Shown: piece after piece, positions 46,238 to 54,513 of the stretch
Layout: the number at the start of each line of letters is the position of its first letter
How positions within the stretch are numbered: position 1 is the stretch's first letter
Assembly: GCA_015075175.1 (NCBI GenBank)
Contig: JABTUV010000005.1
Span: 295,820 to 359,819 of the forward strand
Length of the DNA: 64,000 bases
Direction: 5' to 3'
DNA from: a bacterium
GTDB lineage: Bacteria; Hinthialibacterota; Hinthialibacteria; H5-UNCL2
Made by a program: the position numbers and the translations under genes
The notes under the pieces: generated by a model
Told to the model about the DNA's origin: nothing
Databases searched by the model: none
The model's input: only the letters and a program-made list of their open reading frames with translations

Positions 46238-47251
46238 ATGCGTGAGTGGAAGGTCGGAATCATCGGGTACGGCTGGGCGGCGGGGGCGCATATTGCGGCC
46301 CTCAACCAGATTCCCGGCGTGTCGGTGGTGGCGGTGCATTCGTCGCGTTCGCTGGATCCGGAAGTGCTCTCACGCCAGCACGGCGGCCCCATCCGCTACT
46401 ACGGGCGGCTGGAGACCATGCTGGCGGAGCCGGACATCGACGCGGTGTCCATCTGCAGCCGGCCCAGCCTGCACGTGGCGCAAGCGATCGCCGCGGCCGA
46501 GCACGGCAAGCACATCATCGTCGAGAAGCCCGTCGGACTCTCGCTGTCCGACTGCCGCGCGCTGAGGGACGCGGTGTCGAAGGCGGGCGTGCGCACGTGC
46601 GTCTGCTTCGAGTGCCGTTTCTCCAGCCAGTTCCTGGCGACCAAGGCCGTGATCGATCAGGGTCTGCTGGGCGCGCTTCATTACGGCGAGGTGGACTACT
46701 ATCACGGCATCAATCCGCGCTATCGTCAGTTCGGGTGGGTCACGACCAAGCCGGAGGGCGGCAGCAGCCTCCTCTGCGCCGGCTGCCACGCCATGGACGC
46801 GCTGCTCCTGTGCCTGGGGGACGACGTGGACGAGGTGTTCAGCTATTCCACTCATTCCGCCGGTTCCGACTATGCGCCCTACGAGTATCCGACGACCGCC
46901 GTGACGGTACTCAAGTTCAGGAGCGGGCGCGTGGGCAAGGTCACATCCTGTATCGATTGCAGTCAGCCTTATTACTTTCACGTGCACCTGGTGGGAAGCG
47001 AAGGTGCGCTCTTGGACGACAAGTTTCATTCCAACAAGCTGGCGGGTCTGAAAGGCGACGCCTGGAGCCGGCTGTCGATGAAGCTGATGGATTCCGGCGA
47101 CGTGGCCGACCATCCGTACAAGACGCAGTTCAGGCGTTCTTCGAGCGATCAGGCAGGACCGCGAGATGCCGCTCACGAACTCACCCAGGCGCTGTATACC
47201 CACGAAGTGATATTCGCCGCGGATCGGTCGGCAGGCTGGGCCGGCCGGTGA
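46238..47251 (+). CDS. Gfo/Idh/MocA-family oxidoreductase (frameshifted C-terminus)
   Basis: 337 aa. Rossmann start WKVGIIGYGWAAGAHIAAL; the family's EKP motif is HIIVEKPVGLSLSDC. Then the substrate domain with LHYGEVDYYHG and GGSSLLCAGCHAMDALLL. CGGAGG ribosome-binding site. From about 47130 the frame slips two or three times: QAFFE reads in one frame and TQALYTHEVIFAADRSAG in another. It should oxidise or reduce a sugar with NAD(P). First gene of a plus-strand group with a deacetylase and a GlcN6P-deaminase-like gene. Confidence 0.85.
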   Translation: MREWKVGIIGYGWAAGAHIAALNQIPGVSVVAVHSSRSLDPEVLSRQHGGPIRYYGRLETMLAEPDIDAVSICSRPSLHVAQAIAAAEHGKHIIVEKPVGLSLSDCRALRDAVSKAGVRTCVCFECRFSSQFLATKAVIDQGLLGALHYGEVDYYHGINPRYRQFGWVTTKPEGGSSLLCAGCHAMDALLLCLGDDVDEVFSYSTHSAGSDYAPYEYPTTAVTVLKFRSGRVGKVTSCIDCSQPYYFHVHLVGSEGALLDDKFHSNKLAGLKGDAWSRLSMKLMDSGDVADHPYKTQFRRSSSDQAGPRDAAHELTQALYTHEVIFAADRSAGWAGR

Positions 47252-47280
47252 AGATGTCAGGCTGGGCTGAGGTCTCTTTG

Positions 47281-47412
47281 TAATCTTGAGTCGTACTCGT
47301 AATCGAGAATGGCTAACGATTTACGAGCACGAGCAGGATTACGATTAAGATACGATCACGAAATCGCAATCGCATTCGTCAGTCCACAGGCAGGAAAACC
47401 TGCACCACCCGC
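47281..47412. repeat. Family F and M repeats
   Basis: F-like ATTACGAGCACGAGCAGGAT and GTACTCGTAATCGAG runs (47290-47355) are followed by CCACAGGCAGGAAAACCTGC (47381-47400), the M hairpin also seen at 6221. Confidence 0.65.
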
Positions 47413-47431
47413 ATTTGCGAAAGGACGTCAG

Positions 47432-48149
47432 ATGCCGCCTTCCGTCGCCGTGGTGATGGCGCATCCGGACGACTGGAAATCCTGGTCAGGGGGACGTTGT
47501 GGCGACTGCGCGAGCGGGGGTGTCGGATCCATCTGGTCGTGGTGTGCCGGGGCGACATGGGGAGCATGACGCTGGAGCGCGAGGGCATCGCGGCGATACG
47601 CCGACGGGAGGCGGAGGCGTCGGCGCAGCTTCTGGGCGCGAGTTTCGCGTGCCTGGGGGAGGACGACCTGACGGTTGTTTACAACGCGCGGCTGAAGACG
47701 CGCATCGTGGCGGAGTTGCGCCGGGCGCGGGCCGAGTGCGTGATCACGCACGCGCCGGTGGATTACATGATGGACCACGAGCAGGTCTCGGTGCTGGCGC
47801 GGGAGGCCTGTTTCTGCGCGACCATGCCCAACTGGCCGGCGGAGGGCGAGCGCCGCTGGCGGCCATCCAGGAAGTTTACTACGCGGACCCGGTGGCGCTC
47901 GTGGACCGCGAGGGTCAGTGCGCGCCGGCCTCGTTCATCGTGGACGTTTCGTCGGTGATCGAGAAGAAAGAGGCGATGCTGGGCTGTCACGAGAGCCAGC
48001 GGGCGTGGCTGGCCGCTCAGCACAGGGAGGATGATTATCTGCTTTCCATGCGCCGGTGGGCGGAGAGGCAGGGGACGCCAGGCGGGCTGCGCGTTCGGGG
48101 AGGGTTATCGCTGCATCAGGGCATCCGTTTCCGCAGGCGGGACGTCTGA
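47432..48149 (+). pseudogene. PIG-L/LmbE-type deacetylase (frameshifted)
   Basis: The start MPPSVAVVMAHPDD contains the zinc-binding AHPDD of LmbE/PIG-L N-acetylglucosaminyl deacetylases. The next frame gives WRLRERGCRIHLVVVCRGDM and TRIVAELRRARAECVITHAP with the DYMMDHEQV His motif. The third frame gives LAAIQEVYYADPVAL and ending GIRFRRRDV. Breaks at about 47475 and 47855. If intact it would remove an acetyl group from an N-acetylated sugar, which fits the flanking genes. Decay or sequence error. Confidence 0.75.
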
Positions 48150-48159
48150 TGGGCTCTTG

Positions 48160-48213
48160 TCGTAGTTGCGCAGCGTGCTGCGTGCCGCGCGGCAGCAAAC
48201 AGCCGTAGTCCAG
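48160..48213. repeat. Family D element
   Basis: GTAGTTGCGCAGCGTGCTGC then GCGGCAGCAAACAGCCGTAG, the same D composite as at 2791 and 28229. It starts about 14 bases past the deacetylase stop. Confidence 0.75.
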
Positions 48214-48249
48214 ATTCGGCTGCGCAAGGTTTGTGAGGAGGAACAGGCC

Positions 48250-49160
48250 AGGTCACGGTTGCGCCCGATCTTGCCCAGTTCATTTCCCTTCCGCGACGCG
48301 AGGCCTGCGCGCGCGCGCAGGCGATCCAGCAGGCGGACCTGACCCGGCACAAGAACCCCGATTTTCATATTCGCATCGTGGACGATCCGGTGCGATTCTA
48401 CAGCGAGTTCGCGTTGGATCTCGTCGAGCGCATCGACGCCGCACGCAAGGCGGGAAGAAGGTTCGTCGCCATCCTGCCCGGTCGGGCCGGTTCCGCAGTA
48501 CGAAATCGCCGCCGCGATGATTAATCGACTGGGCATCTCGTGCGACCACGTGGCGACCTTTAACATGGATGAATACGCGGACGAAAACGGCATGACGGCG
48601 CCCGCCGACTGGGAAGGCTCGTTTGCGACGGCGATGCACGAGCATTTTCCAGCCTGATCGACGCGCCCGCTGCGGCAGACCGAAAACATCCATTTTCCAC
48701 CGATAGGAACATCAACGATTATTACAAGCTGATGGAGGACGCGGGCAGGGGTGGACTGCTGCTACGGGGATCGGCTGGTGCGGGCATCGCGTTTTGGGAG
48801 AGCCATCTGGGGCTGGATTTTCTCGATGATCTTCCGGCTATAAATCACAGCATGGGCGGATCGTGGAGCTCAACCCGATGACCATCATGCAGAACGCGTT
48901 GCACAGTTTCGGCGGGGATTGGGCTGGGTGCCGCCTAAAACCGCCAGCATCGGCCGCGCGAGATTCTCATGGCGAAACATCGCTCGTTCTGGCTGGACGG
49001 CGACCTGGGCTGGGGGATTTCGTGGCAGCGTTTCATCGCGCGGCTGGTCGCGCACGGGCCAGTGCATCCGTGCGTGCCGGGATCGATTCTGCAGGAGACG
49101 GGCTGCGATTATACCATTTTGGGCAATGTCGCCGACGATGTGAGAATCTCCATGGCGTAA
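48250..49160 (+). pseudogene. Glucosamine-6-phosphate deaminase/isomerase-like (frameshifted)
   Basis: Joined frames read DPVRFYSEFALDLVERIDAA, then EIAAAMINRLGISCDHVATF and NMDEYADENGMTAP (the NagB-like FNMDEY motif), then ENIHFPTDRNINDYY, GHIAFWESHLGLDF, NPMTIMQNALHSFGGDW and ending TGCDYTILGNVADDVRISMA. Frames break at least five times between 48480 and 48960. AGGAGG precedes about 48250, where a lost T would restore an ATG. Function would be aldo-keto isomerisation with ammonia release, following the deacetylase. The TAA stop opens a G repeat. Confidence 0.7.
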
Positions 49161-49575
49161 GGTGCGCACCGCGCACCAAGCATGGTCGCGAGGCGTGAGT
49201 CGGTGCGCGGTGCGCACCCTACGGCAGCGATGGTCAGGAGGCGTGAGGTCGGTGCGCGGTGCGCACCCTACGGCAACGTGGTCGCGAGGCGTGAGTCGGT
49301 GCGCGGTGCGCACCCTACGGCAGCGTGGACCGCGAGGGCGTGATCTTGCGCAGTGCACCCACGGCGACCCGCGAGGCGTGAGTCGGTGCGCGGTGCGCAC
49401 CCTACAGCAACATGGTCGGGAGGCGTGAGCGGTGCGCGGTGCGCACCTACTGTCATTCGACCGCGGAGAAATCTTCTGTCGCATTCGACCCGCGGTAACG
49501 CGCAGGAAGATTTCTCCCAGCGGTCAGAATGAGTCGCAAACGTTGGTCGGGGCGCAAGCTGCCGCAGTCCACATG
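49158..49575. repeat. Family G tandem block followed by I and D elements
   Basis: Five to six units of about 57 bases (GGTGCGCGGTGCGCACCCTA, then GTCGCGAGGCGTGAGTC) run from 49161 to 49450. I elements (CATTCGACCGCGGAGAAATC and its inverse) fill 49452-49530, and GGCGCAAGCTGCCGCAGTCC (D) ends at the next gene's stop. No gene. Confidence 0.85.
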
Positions 49576-50450
49576 CTATGCCGTCCAGCTCTCCCACAGT
49601 TTGCGTTGGCGGGACAACTCGGCGATGGGATCATGGATCGCGCGCGATTCTTCAAAGAGAATCCAGCCGCGATAGTCGCTCTGAACCAAGAGCTGTGCCA
49701 ACTGGCGGCATGGATAGCTGGGATTGTCCAGGTCGTGGGTGTGCAGGGTGGCGCCGAAGTAAGGTCGGACCTGTTGGAAGTTCTCCACGAGGCCGGGTGG
49801 GCGCGTGTCGGCGGGATTGCAGTTCCAGCATACCCGCGCGTTGGGATGGTCGGCGATCTGACAGATGCGGCGGATGTCCGCGCCCGAGGTGAAGTCGCCG
49901 TGCATCTCCATGCGGATTTCCTGGCCGTAATCGGCGGCGAAGCGGGCCAGTTGACCGAAGGCGCGGCCGATCTGTTCGAGGGTTTTCGCGCGGGACGCCC
50001 TCGCGCTCATGGGAGGAATTGGGGCGAATCTTCACGCCCGAGCTCCCCACGTCGCGCGACAAGAGGACGAAGGCGCGCCCGTCCTCGATCTGATGCTGCA
50101 GTTGCGCGGGATCGGGGGAGTCGAGCGCGACCACGCTGCCCAGGCCGACCAGGGCGACGGGGCTGTCGGCGAAGCGCGCCCTGACCTCGCGCCGCCGGGC
50201 GGCGGAGAGGCTCGGCTCGACGCCGTGCCTGTGGGTCGTGCGCAACTCGACGCCCTCCATGCCCGCAGCTTTGCAGTTGGCAAGCAGCGTGGGCAGGTCC
50301 CAATCCTTGCCCCATTGATAGGTCACCAGCCCGACCCGCATGGGGCGGGAGCTAGCCGAGCAGCGCAGGAGGGACCGACCGCAACCCGTCAGGGCCAGGG
50401 CGGAGGCAGTAACGAACGCGCGGCGGAAACTCTCTCCACTCGCTTCCTCC
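49576..50450 (-). CDS. Exported sugar phosphate isomerase/epimerase-like protein (frameshifted)
   Basis: A twin-arginine-like lipoprotein start is visible (RRAFVTASALALTGCG). Then come RVGLVTYQWGKDWDLPTLLA, GMEGVELRTTHRHGVEPSLS and, after a frameshift near 50010, EIRMEMHGDFTSGADIRRIC, RVCWNCNPADTRPPG and LHTHDLDNPSYPC. The Glu, Asn and His residues fit the metal site of xylose-isomerase-like TIM barrels. It lies directly after the Gfo/Idh gene on the minus strand. GTG at about 50440 is the probable start, one base out of frame. Confidence 0.75.
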
Positions 50451-51925
50451 TCACACGCGCTCGGGCAGGACATAGGGCCGGCGATAGGCGTCGCGGGCCA
50501 ACTGGTTGGCGCGGCGGGCGAAGCGTTACCGACGAAGGTCTCCGTCTCAGGGTCCATCTCTGGCAGCGCCCCCAGCGTGGCGCGGGTCTTTGCCAGGTCG
50601 ATGCCGTTGGCCGCCAGGTGCTCCTTCATGCGCTCCCAAGCTTCCAACATGTCGGCGTCGCCCGCCAGCGCGGCGTGCACCTCTTGCGGCGAGGCCTCGT
50701 GCCCCAGTCGATGCGAGATGTTGCCCAGGTGGCAGAGCATGACGGAGGCGTGGCCCTCGGCGACGTCGCAGACCAGCTCCTCCCGCCGGCGGCTGCGCAC
50801 GGCGGAGATGAAGTTTTGCGCGTGGGCAGCCCCGCCGTCGCCCTCGAACTGCTTGACGCGTTTGTTGTCGTTGTCGTAAATCCAGCCGCCCGCGTAACCG
50901 CCGAACCATCCCCCCTCGCATACGACGACGACCGCTTCGCGCAGGTTGCGATAGTGGGGCGCGGCGGTTGCACCGGCGCGGGCGGGCAGATTGCGGATTT
51001 CCGTGATGATGGGGACGGGGTAATCGTGATAGACCAGCTGCGTATTGGCGGTTTCTCCGTCGTCGTCAAAGCCGAAGCGCCCGCCGACGGAGAGCACGCG
51101 CGGCGGCGGGTGGGGATAGCGCAGGAGCGAACGAATGAGGTCCAGCCGGTGCACGCCGAGGTTGCCGAGGTCGCCGTTGCCGAAATTCCAGAACCAATGC
51201 CAATCGTAATGCAGGTTCTTGCGCAGGAGGGGACCTTTGGGCGCGGGGCCGCAGAAGAGATCGTAGTTGACGCTGTCGGGGATGGGTTGCGGACCGGAGA
51301 CCTTGCCGATGCCGCGGCGCAGGCGATAGGAGACGGCGCGCGCCAGAAGGACCTTGCCTAAATTGCCCTGGCGGATGTACTCGAAGGCGGCGGCGGTACC
51401 CGGATCGGAGCGCAGTTGCGTGCCCGCCTGTACGATACGGCCGTACTTCTCCGCCGCCTCGATCATCTTCCGGCCTTCCCAGGGGCAATGGGCGACGGGT
51501 TTTTCGACGTAGACGTCCTTGCCCGCCTGGCAGGCCCAGACGGTCGCCAGCGCGTGCCAGTGGTTGGGGGTGGCGATGACGACGGCGTCCACGTCGGGGG
51601 CGTCCAGGATTTCGCGCATGTCCTGGCAGATTCGCGGGGACTGGTTGCGCTCGGACAACCACTGGAGGGAAGATGCGAGTTGGGCCGTGTCCGCGTCGCA
51701 GAGGGCGACGATGCGCACGCCGGGCAGGCCGTGGAAATGGCGCACGTGTCCGGCGCCCTTGCTGCCGACGCCGATGACGGCGACGCGGATGTCCTCATTG
51801 GCTCCGCGCACCCGCAGTTGCGCGGCGCCGGCGGTACGGTGCGGCGCCTGGCCGCATCCGGCCAGCGCCAACCCCGCGGCGCCCGCCAGCGACTGCCTGA
51901 TGAACGCGCGGCGATGTTGTTTCAT
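50451..51925 (-). CDS. Tat-exported Gfo/Idh/MocA oxidoreductase lipoprotein (C-terminal frameshift)
   Basis: The N-terminus RRAFIRQSLAGAAGLALAGC is a twin-arginine signal with lipobox. Then the Rossmann motif VAVIGVGSKGAGHVRHFHGL, substrate motif VIATPNHWHALATVWACQAG and VYVEKPVAHCPWEGRKM. Near 50520 the frame shifts; the family ending ARDAYRRPYVLPERV is read to a TGA at 50451-50453. Unshifted, it would fuse artificially to the next gene. It probably acts on a sugar at the membrane's outer face with tightly bound NAD(P). ATGA-coupled to the GH172 gene. Confidence 0.85.
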
Positions 51926-53379
51926 CTCGTCAACTCCAGTTCGACCAATCCCAGAAGCCGGCCCGTGGACCAGCCGTTCTTTCCGAGGCAGCGCAACTCG
52001 ATGAGTTTCTCGCCGGTCTCCAGGCGAATCGTGCCCAGGTCGAGGGGCTTTGCCAAGCTAACTTTTTCGCTGTAGAGGTCAATGGGCGAGCCGAGAGGCA
52101 GGGAATCAACGAAGACCTGCCAGACGCCGTAGTCGGGGGCGGTACACAGCCGGAGGCGCAGGCGGCAGTTGGCGGGCTGGCCGGGGTTCCTGAGCATGAG
52201 TCCCAGGCGCCCCTCGGGGCGGGTGTTCTTGAAGAGAAGTTGGCGCACGCCCAACATTCCGCGCGACGTCAGGTCCTGCACTTCCAGCGGGCCGCCGGCG
52301 GCTTGCAGCTTGCCGAAGAGTTCCTCGCCCGGCAGTCGGACGGAGGTCGCGACGTCGATCACGGCAGGATACGGCAGGAGCCTGGCATCCACGGGGGGAA
52401 GCGTGCCGGCGACCGAGACCGGCTGCTTCTGATACCAGAAGCCCACGCTCGCCCAGTCGTCGGCGCGATCGTTCCGGCTGCCGTGCTCGAGGGTGACGCG
52501 AATGCTCTTCTTGAAAACGATGGGGTCCTGCACGTGGTAGCGATATGCCGTATGCACGGCGTTCTTCCACTCCGCGCCCAAAAACATCGAGAGGCCGTGG
52601 TAGGGATGAGCGAAGGCGCGAAAGCCCCAGGCGTCGGCGAAGTAGTCCTCGGTGCCGGTACCATAGAGCGTGGGAAAGCTGTCGCCGTCGATGTAGATCA
52701 TGTCGTCGCCCTCGCCCATCCAGGCGTCCCGGTTGTTCTTGCAGGAGAGATGGCAGCCGAGATAGCGGCCCTCCCCGGTCGCCTCGACGATGGTGAAATT
52801 ACCGTCCGTGCAAGGGAACTGTTGGCGGTACTGGGCGTGAAAGCGTCCCAGGTTGCGGGGGAGTCGGTCGTACTTGCGATAATCGACGTAGTAGAAGACG
52901 CGGCAGCGGTTGTCGCGGCTTTCATTGGTGAGCGTGATGCGCGCGCCGCGGGCGAAGGGCATGGGGATGAACGAGTTGCGGGCGCGGCCCTCGGCGCTGA
53001 CTTCAAAGAGCGCGTTGGCGAAGGGACTCTGGTAGCCGAAGCCGGCGCCGAAGAAGTCGCCCACGGGAACCTCGACGCTGGGATACGGCCTGCCGTCCCA
53101 GTACGTGCGCAATACCATGCGGCTGCCGTAGCGCGCCTCGGTACTGCCGATGGTCATCCAGAGGTGGTGGATGATTCCCGCGCCGGATGCGTCCAGGAGC
53201 GTCTTCGTCTCTCCCGGTTCAAACCACCACCAGTCGCGGTTCTCGCCGGTAGGGTTGTAGCTGCTGGCGCGATGCGAGGTGAAGCCGGCGTCGATGCGGG
53301 CGAGATCGTCCAGCGGGCCATGTGCGGATGCGGCGAGAGCGGTTGCGCACAACAAGAGGAAGAGGGCGAAAACGCGCAT
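51922..53379 (-). CDS. DUF2961 / glycoside hydrolase family 172 protein, secreted
   Basis: 485 aa from ATG 53379 (CGGAGG upstream) with a signal peptide MRVFALFLLLCATALAASAH. Jelly-roll family text: HRASSYNPTGENRDWWWFEP, AGIIHHLWMTIGS, VGDFFGAGFGYQSPF. GTGTEDYFADAWGF contains the Glu-Asp motif that carries an active-site Glu in GH172. Known members cleave alpha-D-fructofuranosides or D-arabinofuranosides, so a furanoside substrate is likely (family knowledge). First of a coupled trio with the exported Gfo/Idh and isomerase genes. Confidence 0.88.
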   Translation of the reverse strand: MRVFALFLLLCATALAASAHGPLDDLARIDAGFTSHRASSYNPTGENRDWWWFEPGETKTLLDASGAGIIHHLWMTIGSTEARYGSRMVLRTYWDGRPYPSVEVPVGDFFGAGFGYQSPFANALFEVSAEGRARNSFIPMPFARGARITLTNESRDNRCRVFYYVDYRKYDRLPRNLGRFHAQYRQQFPCTDGNFTIVEATGEGRYLGCHLSCKNNRDAWMGEGDDMIYIDGDSFPTLYGTGTEDYFADAWGFRAFAHPYHGLSMFLGAEWKNAVHTAYRYHVQDPIVFKKSIRVTLEHGSRNDRADDWASVGFWYQKQPVSVAGTLPPVDARLLPYPAVIDVATSVRLPGEELFGKLQAAGGPLEVQDLTSRGMLGVRQLLFKNTRPEGRLGLMLRNPGQPANCRLRLRLCTAPDYGVWQVFVDSLPLGSPIDLYSEKVSLAKPLDLGTIRLETGEKLIELRCLGKNGWSTGRLLGLVELELTR

Positions 53380-53451
53380 GGGAGCCTCCGGGGATGGAGC
53401 GTGGGAGGCAGCGTAGAGAGCGGGGAGGGGGATGTCAATCGGCGGGCGAGG

Positions 53452-53570
53452 GCGTAGTTGCGCCCGGCGCGGTGTGGATGGCGGAGTGTTGGGGATTGCA
53501 CCCCATTGAGTACCGAGGGGTGGCGCCGGGCGGATGATTCCCCTCAACTTGTCTTGTTAAGGGGGGGTCA
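53452..53570. repeat. Family D, E and N repeats
   Basis: A D remnant GTAGTTGCGCCCGGCGCGG (53455), E hairpin CACCCCATTGAGTACCGAGG (53501-53520), and N element CCCCTCAACTTGTCTTGTTA (53540-53559) whose end is the TGA stop of the following minus-strand gene. Confidence 0.75.
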
Positions 53571-54092
53571 CGGGCGGCGGCGCGCGTCTTCCTCGCGGGC
53601 AAGTTCGACCAGCATCAGGTCCACCGCCTTGCCGCGATAGGCGAAGTAGAGAGGCCAGTGGGCGAGCAACCCGACCGCCATGAAACTGGCGACGATGGGC
53701 GGAGTCGCGCCCAGGAGGGGGCTGATGAGCCCCAACACGCCCGTCACGATGCACCAGGCGAGGGGAAGGACGATCATGGGAACGGCGGCGGCGGCGGCGT
53801 GGCGAGCGCCTTTGCCGGCGGCCTCGGAGGCGAGTCGCGAGGCGACCAGCACGAAGACCGGCGCGTCCAGCACGACGACGATGGCCAGAATCCACCATAA
53901 TGGAGGACGGTCCTGGGCCGAAGCAGGGGAGAAGAGGCCCACGGCGGCCAAGAGGGCAAGCAGGGCTTGGACGAGAAAGATGGCGGCGGCGATTATGTCA
54001 ATAATGCGTTTTCTATCAGAAATTAACGGATTTTCGGCCAGATGGCGATAATCGTCGGGGTTAAGCGGGCGGGGGTGAAAAATATCCGGCAT
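53568..54092 (-). CDS. Hypothetical four-helix membrane protein
   Basis: 174 aa. Start MPDIFHPRPLNPDDYRHLAE, then membrane helices IIDIIAAAIFLVQALLALLA, WWILAIVVVLDAPVFVLVAS, AAVPMIVLPLAWCIVTGVLG and IVASFMAVGLLAHWPLYFAY. No conserved polar residues that suggest transport. Family not recognised. It is divergent from rpoB. Confidence 0.65.
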   Translation of the reverse strand: MPDIFHPRPLNPDDYRHLAENPLISDRKRIIDIIAAAIFLVQALLALLAAVGLFSPASAQDRPPLWWILAIVVVLDAPVFVLVASRLASEAAGKGARHAAAAAVPMIVLPLAWCIVTGVLGLISPLLGATPPIVASFMAVGLLAHWPLYFAYRGKAVDLMLVELAREEDARRRP

Positions 54093-54513
54093 CTTTTTTG
54101 CTTGACATGGGAGGTGAGGCGGAATAAGGTCCTCATTTTGCGCTCAACCTGCGGACAAGCGCGCACCCATGTGCGGGCGAGGTCGCAGGAGAGGCGCCGG
54201 GTGGAGGCCGATCCTACCACACCCCACGGAGGAAGATAAGCCGTTGACTCCCAGCGCGTTGACCGTAACAGAATCCTCTCTCGATGCAACTCATTTCTCC
54301 TACCGGGCCCAGGTGGGCCAAAGCGCCGATTCTTCCTCGTCGGCGGGATATCTCGCGTGGTTTTTCCCAATACTGCCTTGGGCGGGTGGGAAACGTTAGC
54401 ACGACTCGTTGCGGTTCAGTTGAATCAAGTTTTGTTGACGCAGCCGAAGTAAAGAGTCGCCAAGGCATTCTCGAACCAGCGTCCAGGCGGGCGCGGTCAA
54501 AGGAGCGTTCACG
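54093..54513 (+). promoter_or_regulatory. rpoBC upstream region with candidate promoter and long leader
   Basis: TTGACA (54102-54107), a 17-base spacer and TAAGGT (54125-54130; weak -10) point towards rpoB, giving a leader of about 375 bases. A second TTGACT lies at 54243. The leader is not covered by the repeat families and has no convincing gene. It could hold the autoregulatory structure common to rpoBC operons. The ribosome-binding site AAAGGAG is at 54498-54504. Confidence 0.45.

Noticed and set aside
49158..49450. Possible CRISPR-like array of GGTGCGCACC units
   Set aside because: Palindromic units joined by near-identical linkers rather than unique spacers; no cas genes in the window.
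49652..51925. Apparent 757-aa fusion of oxidoreductase and isomerase
   Set aside because: Created by a frameshift near 50520; the true oxidoreductase ending and a TGA at 50451 are readable in the other frame.
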